Origin: Clostridiales bacterium
GTDB lineage: Bacteria > Bacillota_A > Clostridia > Saccharofermentanales > Saccharofermentanaceae
Direction: 5' to 3'
NCBI GenBank assembly: GCA_017649745.1
Contig: JAGCGE010000353.1
Location: 1-27,842 of the forward strand
Length of the DNA: 27,842 bases
Shown piece by piece: positions 24,801 through 27,842 of this stretch. Position 1 is the stretch's first letter. Each line of letters begins with the position of its first letter. The notes below the pieces were generated by a model, which made no database searches, was not told where the DNA came from, and was given only the letters and a program-made list of their open reading frames with translations. A program made the position numbers and the translations under genes.

Positions 24801-25784
24801 TCTGGTGATTTTTATTCATATAGTCTTACATTCAGGAGTACTTGGCTTTATCCTGGTTATACTGCATATCTTGATGTGTTCTTGTCTAGTGCAAGTCATA
24901 CTGATACAAGCGGTACCGAACTTCCAATAGATCCAGATGGAAATGGGCATATTTCTCAAGCTAATTTTTATAGTAATATTGCTTTTACTATTAAGATAAG
25001 TTCATTTTATGCTGGAAGAAACGGAGAGCCACCAGTTGTTGTTGATAAATGTAATAAGTCATTTACATATCTTAAGTCTGTTGAAACTAGTTATACAGGA
25101 GCCGCGCTCGATGTACAAACATTTGATCTTGGCTCTACCTCTGGATGGACTGATATTCCTAGTGAGATAACTAGTACACATTATTTTCACCATTTTACAG
25201 TCATGGTCACTATGGATAATGAGCATACAAGTAGTGCACCTATATGGCAGATGGCTGCGTGGAATAATCCGGAATCAGGCAGTGAAACAAGCTTTACAGG
25301 CATAATGAATGTTACTAATTCATTGTCAAATAGTTCTAGATTATGTATGAGTACTGGACGAGATGTTGTAGGCGGTACAAGTTACTGGCTTGGTGGCCCT
25401 CAGAGACATTGGGGGCACGCTTATATTAATAATGTACATACAAACACATCAGGTTCCGGCTCTAGTAAACTTTATAAGAATCATATAGCAGGATTGGCTG
25501 ATATTTATGAAGGAATATTCGATAAATTGAGGCCTGTATCTTACTATCTCAATGAAGATGAACGTCATGTAAAACATTTGGGCTTTATTCTTGAAGAAAT
25601 TGGCGAAATTCTCAAAGAAGAGAACATTGACCCTGATATTTTCGGAGCTTACAGTCCTGATAAGGAGCGTGAAGGCGGTGAATTGTATTATAACGACTTT
25701 ATTGCTCTTAATACATGGCAAATACAGAAACTTAAGAAACGGTTGGACGAGATTGAAGAAAGATTGTACGAGGTAGATTTATGA
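21876..25784 (+). CDS. Tail-associated spike / receptor-binding protein with S74-like C-terminal chaperone
   Basis: A 1302-residue protein with AAGGGAGG five bases upstream. Residues 1-400 resemble the tail-hub (Tal, gp27-like) domain of siphophages. A helical link (405-440) leads to repeated beta units: L-G-S-S-F-G-V-D-N-A-G-R-C-Y (near 670) and V-G-S-K-F-G-V-T-D-D-G-T-L-Y (near 925). Residues 1192-1302 form an intramolecular-chaperone-like domain: S-S-K-L-Y-K-N-H-I, F-D-K-L-R-P-V-S-Y, H-L-G-F-I-L-E-E-I, Y-N-D-F-I-A-L-N, then a final coiled coil. In S74 domains a Ser and Lys in the first motif cut the chaperone off after trimerisation; Ser1196/Ser1197 and Lys1201 are candidates. No enzyme for polysaccharide or peptidoglycan is evident. 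Confidence 0.85.
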   Translation: MYSLWIRNMNVANSEELCIYNDETAMEEYKLADASLTLEEGSAGSLSLKIPKTNIGYGQLYEMITQIIVRKDGDVYWIGRLLSYSTDFYGTIDATFEGAYNFLMDTIITPLYEQTSIVNWVTDILTQHNQMVLARGEYFKTIVIGHIDTSLNPSPSPDLYADYETSLDVINNVIEGWKAHPRFSYQEVTFTSGNIELCTCWCLRLDLYSDYDGDGTLPEIAFGQNLMDYATEGDVSDIATCIIPRGATYSDEDRAVIEEHDVQHPDDRYEPAVPEDLDMYRTIYSVTSPKTIYLYAPTAQLNQFGIITKVVDFSDCEDCTELLSLGQKYLQDQKWLKVTINISAIDAKLLGIGTEEIKIGRKVHCISPPHNLDFNYPCVGIREDILDASNTSYTLGVQDESYLTASSRKVDDKLKETVIKAKEREKRLQQNVLSTVYNSPTEMFEGIEESIEEGMNWAADHGADNAKINALKLLNIYDSEDNPTRKGYVHFVKETAAYATGDTADHITEICISDDLDYTASTSGVWRWNRTGLYFLENGYSSATCDTDHGEYQNQNNTVRVAITKEGEIVADRITVGVLNAGVVKAGYLTSWDEQSILHPDHPELYANFVLDISNGVMKAKKGTLIFNGNKPGTSTTARVPQDNFLYLSNEVIGTNANIGGYTSNKWMFILGSSFGVDNAGRCYMREGVIGATGGIFDLEAINDGFVKCTWVNKDGSTTVSRMVYTFYLGTTASRPVLQQSVMNDPTYKFYFRMAHYDSNDNYEFLTGINGPVVFDPGNASIKYESQQFNPDITYNGNTEAAEANNPAYYEGEVFPVFYSLNDQATEDYYEEGGHRYVIPSTAHVDVKSRDSQLRKQYESHSDHRYGAGSTNVDGAVMVGSGYIYQGNIGSNASFSLSGLNRAATLSVPSGSGSSTLTRDDWRLTVGSKFGVTDDGTLYCNGAYLRNMIADAKVTAVSVDTSSVGGVQLKATHPTSGDFYSYSLTFRSTWLYPGYTAYLDVFLSSASHTDTSGTELPIDPDGNGHISQANFYSNIAFTIKISSFYAGRNGEPPVVVDKCNKSFTYLKSVETSYTGAALDVQTFDLGSTSGWTDIPSEITSTHYFHHFTVMVTMDNEHTSSAPIWQMAAWNNPESGSETSFTGIMNVTNSLSNSSRLCMSTGRDVVGGTSYWLGGPQRHWGHAYINNVHTNTSGSGSSKLYKNHIAGLADIYEGIFDKLRPVSYYLNEDERHVKHLGFILEEIGEILKEENIDPDIFGAYSPDKEREGGELYYNDFIALNTWQIQKLKKRLDEIEERLYEVDL

Positions 25785-26152
25785 AAATCACAATAACGTT
25801 AGGACAGGTAAATGCATCTGTTCCTGTTTTGTCTGAACTTGGAGGCCAAAAGCTTCCGTTCAACATTGGTTTTAAGTTGTTCACTATCAGCGAAAAGCTC
25901 GAAAAAGTGCTGTCTTATATGAGAGAGCGCTCTTATAAGGAGCTTGCTGGTCTTGAAGAAAAAGAAGCTACAGATAAAGTAAACGAAATTCTCTCGACTA
26001 AAATCGAAATCGACTTGGATTTGATTGACAGAGAAGAGCTTAAGGCCGGTCTAGGAGACGGTTCTATTAAGATTAGTCCCGCAGGCATAAGTGCTATTTC
26101 GTTCCTTTTTACAGAGGATACTTCTGTAGAAGAACCTTTTAAAGTACTTTAG
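25781..26152 (+). CDS. Small conserved phage protein after the tail spike, function unknown
   Basis: A 123-residue protein whose ATG overlaps the spike stop (ATGA). It starts M-K-I-T-I-T-L-G-Q-V-N-A and has a helical centre (K-L-P-F-N-I-G-F-K-L-F-T-I-S-E-K-L-E-K-V) followed by E-I-D-L-D-L-I-D-R-E-E-L and I-S-P-A-G-I-S-A-I-S-F-L-F. I recall similar small proteins near the end of tail operons in gut phages, without an assigned function. It is the last gene of the structural operon; the non-coding region that follows changes character. Confidence 0.75.
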   Translation: MKITITLGQVNASVPVLSELGGQKLPFNIGFKLFTISEKLEKVLSYMRERSYKELAGLEEKEATDKVNEILSTKIEIDLDLIDREELKAGLGDGSIKISPAGISAISFLFTEDTSVEEPFKVL

Positions 26153-26272
26153 AAGGCTTTCGGCTCGTGGAACAACAGGGTCCTCCTATACTCACAACAT
26201 TGGCCGGGTGTATAGATACCTATAGTCTATACACCTGGTTCCACGAGTTTAATAATCAGTTCCTATAATTTT
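26153..26272. other. Non-coding boundary region with nested stems after the structural operon
   Basis: No gene is visible. An outer stem of CTCGTGGAAC (26164-26173) with GTTCCACGAG (26238-26247) encloses an inner stem of GGTGTATAGA (26207-26216) with TCTATACACC (26226-26235). Both are perfect ten-base-pair stems. A 33-base unpaired arm lies on the left side between them. A T-run follows about 20 bases after the outer stem, so it could act in termination, as an RNA-processing signal or as a DNA structure. Confidence 0.7.
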
Positions 26273-26280
26273 TTGACATA

Positions 26281-26311
26281 TTTCGCTGTAGAAACACTTC
26301 TTTTAATGAAG
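26281..26311 (+). promoter_or_regulatory. Repeated promoter-like element, copy A
   Basis: TTTCGC (26281-26286), 15 bases, TTTAAT (26302-26307), GAAG. A TTGACA lies at 26273-26278 but is 23 bases from TTTAAT, too far for a standard sigma-70 pair. This is the first of five copies with identical spacing. Confidence 0.6.
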
Positions 26312-26337
26312 ACCAGAAAGGTCTATCAAGAAAGGAG
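26310..26337 (+). promoter_or_regulatory. Leader hairpin and Shine-Dalgarno, copy A
   Basis: AGACC (26310-26314) pairs with GGTCT (26320-26324) around an AGAAA loop. AAAGGAG at 26331-26337 lies seven bases before the ATG at 26345. Nearly the same leader precedes the genes at 26976 and 27515. Confidence 0.6.
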
Positions 26338-26344
26338 ATACAGT

Positions 26345-26536
26345 ATGACAGGAGACAGAGTTATTATCACTATGCGTGATAAAGGAGACATGATGCAAGT
26401 TGACGTTAGGGATAAATTCCCTAGCAAGGAAGAATTGGACGATATTTTGAACAGTTGGGATTATGTTCAGGTAACAGTTTACGTAGCTAACCAGAGAGAA
26501 AGCTACGAGTATGAAAAGGAGGATAAAGTATGTTAA
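26345..26536 (+). CDS. Small acidic protein, function unknown
   Basis: A 63-residue protein that starts at the ATG at 26345, because AAAGGAG lies seven bases upstream; a longer in-frame ATG at 26274 would run through the promoter-like repeat and hairpin. It reads M-T-G-D-R-V-I-I-T-M-R-D-K-G-D-M, then F-P-S-K-E-E-L-D-D-I-L-N-S-W-D-Y-V-Q-V-T-V-Y-V, suggesting a small alpha/beta fold. No family recognised. It overlaps the next gene by seven bases, so the two are co-translated. Confidence 0.75.
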   Translation: MTGDRVIITMRDKGDMMQVDVRDKFPSKEELDDILNSWDYVQVTVYVANQRESYEYEKEDKVC

Positions 26537-26868
26537 TGTTTATTCTTGGAATGTTTGTAGGCTTATTTGCCTACTTTGTATGTTGCGGAGTGTACATTAA
26601 GAGAAAGAAGATCACAAATGTACAATTACAAACTAAGGAGCAAGAAATGGCTCCGGCATTGGTTATGGTACTGCATGGTAGAGTGCGATACAGTACAGGA
26701 TTACTTGAAGGCTGTAAAATAGCCAGACAAGTTCAGGAAGAAAATCCAGATTTAAGTCTGGAGAACGTCATGAAAATGGCAGAAAATATTGTTAGAGAGC
26801 GCTATGACAGCGTTTGTAAGGACCGAGATAAATTAGCGGAAATAATCGGTTACAAAGTTGGAGACTAA
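26530..26868 (+). CDS. Small membrane-anchored protein, function unknown
   Basis: A 112-residue protein with AAAAGGAGG upstream of the ATG at 26530. Residues 2-22 are one hydrophobic segment (L-M-F-I-L-G-M-F-V-G-L-F-A-Y-F-V-C-C-G-V), then R-K-K marks the cytoplasmic side, and the rest is a charged helical domain with E-E-N-P-D-L-S-L-E-N-V-M-K-M-A. The layout is N-terminal anchor plus cytoplasmic helix bundle. It might act on host membrane processes or superinfection, but nothing in the sequence shows that. Confidence 0.75.
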   Translation: MLMFILGMFVGLFAYFVCCGVYIKRKKITNVQLQTKEQEMAPALVMVLHGRVRYSTGLLEGCKIARQVQEENPDLSLENVMKMAENIVRERYDSVCKDRDKLAEIIGYKVGD

Positions 26869-26873
26869 AATTC

Positions 26874-26906
26874 ATGGGTCTTGAGGAATCAGGGCCCATA
26901 ATTTTT
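26874..26906 (+). terminator. Intrinsic terminator after the membrane protein gene
   Basis: ATGGGTC (26874-26880) pairs with GGCCCAT (26893-26899) with one G-U pair, followed by AATTTTT. The T-tract runs into the next promoter-like element. Confidence 0.75.
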
Positions 26907-26912
26907 GACATA

Positions 26913-26943
26913 TTTCGCTATAGAAACACTTCATTTAATGAAG
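26913..26943 (+). promoter_or_regulatory. Repeated promoter-like element, copy B
   Basis: TTTCGC (26913-26918), 15 bases, TTTAAT (26934-26939), GAAG. Followed by the AGACC/GGTCT leader hairpin (26942-26956) and AAAGGAG (26962-26968). Confidence 0.6.
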
Positions 26944-26975
26944 ACCGGAAAGGTCTATCAGAAAGGAGACAAAAA

Positions 26976-27119
26976 ATGGTATTAAAAATTTATTTACCAG
27001 ATGATGTGTATGACCGTATAATAAACGGTAAAGATGTATATGGAGACGATGAAGAACTGTTTTTATCTGTTAGAGAAGGAGAGCAATTAACAGAAAATGA
27101 AGTAGAGGACGAGGCGTAA
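26976..27119 (+). CDS. Very small acidic protein, function unknown
   Basis: A 47-residue protein starting at the ATG at 26976 with AAAGGAG seven bases upstream; the longer open frame from 26874 begins inside a terminator and is not credible. It reads M-V-L-K-I-Y-L-P-D-D-V-Y-D-R-I-I-N-G-K-D, then is strongly acidic (D-D-E-E-L-F, E-G-E-Q-L-T-E-N-E-V-E-D-E-A). Its size and acidity would fit an inhibitor or DNA-mimic protein, but that is speculation. Its stop codon lies in the loop of the terminator hairpin that ends the transcript. Confidence 0.7.
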   Translation: MVLKIYLPDDVYDRIINGKDVYGDDEELFLSVREGEQLTENEVEDEA

Positions 27120-27134
27120 TGCCTCTCCTTTTTT
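27107..27134 (+). terminator. Intrinsic terminator overlapping the gene's stop codon
   Basis: GGA-C-GAGGC (27107-27115, the C bulged) pairs with GCCTC-TCC (27121-27128) around a GTAAT loop that contains most of the TAA stop, followed by six T. The T-run overlaps copy D of the promoter-like element. Confidence 0.8.
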
Positions 27135-27162
27135 CGCGATAGAATCAAAGTGTTTAATGAAG
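27132..27162 (+). promoter_or_regulatory. Repeated promoter-like element, copy D
   Basis: TTTCGC (27132-27137), 15 bases, TTTAAT (27153-27158), GAAG. No ORF follows; it drives the structured segment below. Confidence 0.55.
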
Positions 27163-27241
27163 GGACTTCCCATGCTAGAACTAAATTGTGAAAGAGATGT
27201 TCTAGAAGGTAAGTTGGAAAGGTTTTAAGTCCCTTTTATTT
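27162..27241 (+). ncRNA. Candidate small RNA 1
   Basis: About 80 bases between a promoter-like element and a T-run, with no ORF. Closing stem GGGACTT (27162-27168) with AAGTCCC (27227-27233), then TTTTATTT. Inner stem CTAGAAC (27175-27181) with GTTCTAG (27199-27205) and a 17-base purine-rich loop. It lacks tRNA D- and T-arms. Function unknown. Confidence 0.5.
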
Positions 27242-27245
27242 AAAA

Positions 27246-27291
27246 ACGCCGATGGGACGAGGCGTACAAGTATCGTCCCTTATATTTTTTT
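27246..27291 (+). terminator. Terminator hairpin with a possible H-type pseudoknot
   Basis: GGGACGA (27254-27260) pairs with TCGTCCC (27273-27279), followed by TTATA and seven T. ACGCC (27246-27250) can also pair with GGCGT (27261-27265), which lies in the terminator loop. Together they form a pseudoknot with 3- and 7-base loops; alternatively the two stems coexist without interaction. Confidence 0.65.
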
Positions 27292-27319
27292 CGCGCTAAG
27301 ATCACCCTTTTTAATGAAG
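27289..27319 (+). promoter_or_regulatory. Repeated promoter-like element, copy E
   Basis: TTTCGC (27289-27294), 15 bases, TTTAAT (27310-27315), GAAG. It overlaps the T-run of the preceding terminator and is followed by a non-coding segment. Confidence 0.55.
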
Positions 27320-27443
27320 GGAGTAGAGCGGAGTACCGCGCTGAATGGTGTAATGGGTAACACACTTAATAAAGGCACGTTTGTGCAAACATTAAGAGTC
27401 GGTAGTTTCAAAGCTACCTGAATCCCTTCCTATATTTTTTTTT
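27316..27443 (+). ncRNA. Candidate small RNA 2, multi-branched
   Basis: Closing stem GAAGGGA (27316-27322) with TCCCTTC (27423-27429), then TATA and nine T. Inside are, in order, a GCGG-AGTA-CCGC hairpin, a GTGT/ACAC hairpin with a D-arm-like AATGGGTA loop, a long arm CTTAAT (27364-27369)/ATTAAG (27391-27396) containing GCAC-GTTT-GTGC, and GGTAG/CTACC around TTTCAAAG. It resembles a tRNA in outline but has an extra hairpin and an eight-base T-like loop. Confidence 0.5.
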
Positions 27444-27449
27444 GACATA

Positions 27450-27480
27450 TTTCGCTATAGAAACACCTCTTTTAATGAAG
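27450..27480 (+). promoter_or_regulatory. Repeated promoter-like element, copy C
   Basis: TTTCGC (27450-27455), 15 bases, TTTAAT (27471-27476), GAAG. Followed by the AGACC/GGTCT leader hairpin (27479-27493) and AAAGGAG (27500-27506), as in copies A and B. Confidence 0.6.
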
Positions 27481-27514
27481 ACCAGAAAGGTCTATCAAGA
27501 AAGGAGACAAAAAT

Positions 27515-27842
27515 ATGAATATGTATTATGAGATGCACCTTCAGTATGAAGGAAAGGACAAGCCGAATTGGCTGGAAAAGTTTGTAGTAAACAAATGTTG
27601 GATGGACTGGAGAAGTCCGTATGTAGAGTGCTTTAACGAGCACATTGACGAATGGAACAAAGAGTGGGATGAATTGTATCCCGGTCTGGAAATCGGAGAT
27701 ATTGACTCCGAGAATGGTAAGATGTACGGAGCTTTCTTAAAGAAGAAAGCAGAACCCTATTTTAGGGCAATTAAGACCCCGATGATTAATATCGAGGTTA
27801 ATGATGGTAGCGCGGGTGAATGCCCGGGTGATTTAATTGGCA
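27515..27842 (+). CDS. Small protein, 3' end outside the window, function unknown
   Basis: An open frame from the ATG at 27515 runs past the window end without a stop (109 complete codons). AAAGGAG lies eight bases upstream within the third copy of the leader cassette. The N-terminus reads M-N-M-Y-Y-E-M-H-L-Q-Y-E, then K-P-N-W-L-E-K-F-V-V and C-W-M-D-W-R-S-P-Y, aromatic-rich and probably cytoplasmic. The centre has N-E-H-I-D-E-W-N-K-E-W-D-E-L-Y-P-G. No family recognised. It uses the same expression cassette as the genes at 26345 and 26976. Confidence 0.75.
   Translation, partial: MNMYYEMHLQYEGKDKPNWLEKFVVNKCWMDWRSPYVECFNEHIDEWNKEWDELYPGLEIGDIDSENGKMYGAFLKKKAEPYFRAIKTPMINIEVNDGSAGECPGDLIG

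Noticed and set aside
26273..26278. TTGACA as a sigma-70 -35 box in copies A, B and C
   Set aside because: It lies 23 bases from TTTAAT and no good -10 is found 16-18 bases downstream; copies D and E lack it altogether.
27316..27432. A tRNA gene
   Set aside because: D-like and T-like arms are suggestive, but there is an extra hairpin, no seven-base anticodon loop in the right place, and an eight-base T-like loop.

Overview
The window is a contiguous piece of a tailed-phage (or prophage) genome. All convincing genes are on the + strand and tightly packed, with many stop/start overlaps of 1 to 50 bases. Low GC, strong AGGAGG-type ribosome binding sites, an r1t-type holin and the relatedness of the head and tail proteins point to a phage of a gut Firmicute (Clostridia/Lachnospiraceae-like). 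I infer this from family resemblance recalled from memory, not from a search. A long tape measure, one major tail tube protein and no sheath or baseplate-wedge genes indicate a siphovirus with a long non-contractile tail.

Layout. (1) 1-1382: lysis cassette, comprising the end of a small coiled-coil protein, a holin, and an NlpC/P60-like endolysin with two C-terminal SH3-like repeats. It lies upstream of the terminase rather than after the tail genes. (2) 1393-7533: large terminase surrounded by four proteins that carry a conserved tag (consensus H-W-G-x-x-G-M-[RK]-W-G-V-R-R, then D-G-T-L-T-x-x-G-K). One of them carries the tag twice. (3) 7589-11747: portal with a long C-terminal extension; a fused HK97-type prohead protease, linker and major capsid protein; and an Ig-like or decoration domain with no credible start codon that is probably made by -1 frameshifting from the capsid gene. 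(4) 11782-14687: head closure and tail terminator candidates, major tail protein, two tail assembly proteins and an HK97 gp10-like protein. (5) 14684-26152: a 2133-residue tape measure, distal tail protein, a large tail spike ending in an S74-like chaperone domain, and a small unknown protein. (6) 26153-27842: a different kind of region with short unknown genes and two possible small RNAs. Each is preceded by one of five copies of a promoter-like element (TTTCGC-N15-TTTAATGAAG, spacing identical in all five), and four of the five follow a terminator-like hairpin whose T-tract runs into the element.

Most interesting points: the tag family, which shares a short histidine motif with the portal extension and the protease-capsid linker and may be a capsid-targeting and/or protease-processing signal; an internal start with a perfect Shine-Dalgarno inside the protease-capsid fusion; the predicted -1 frameshift at the end of the capsid gene; and the repeated promoter/leader/terminator cassettes with two structured non-coding segments and a possible H-type pseudoknot.
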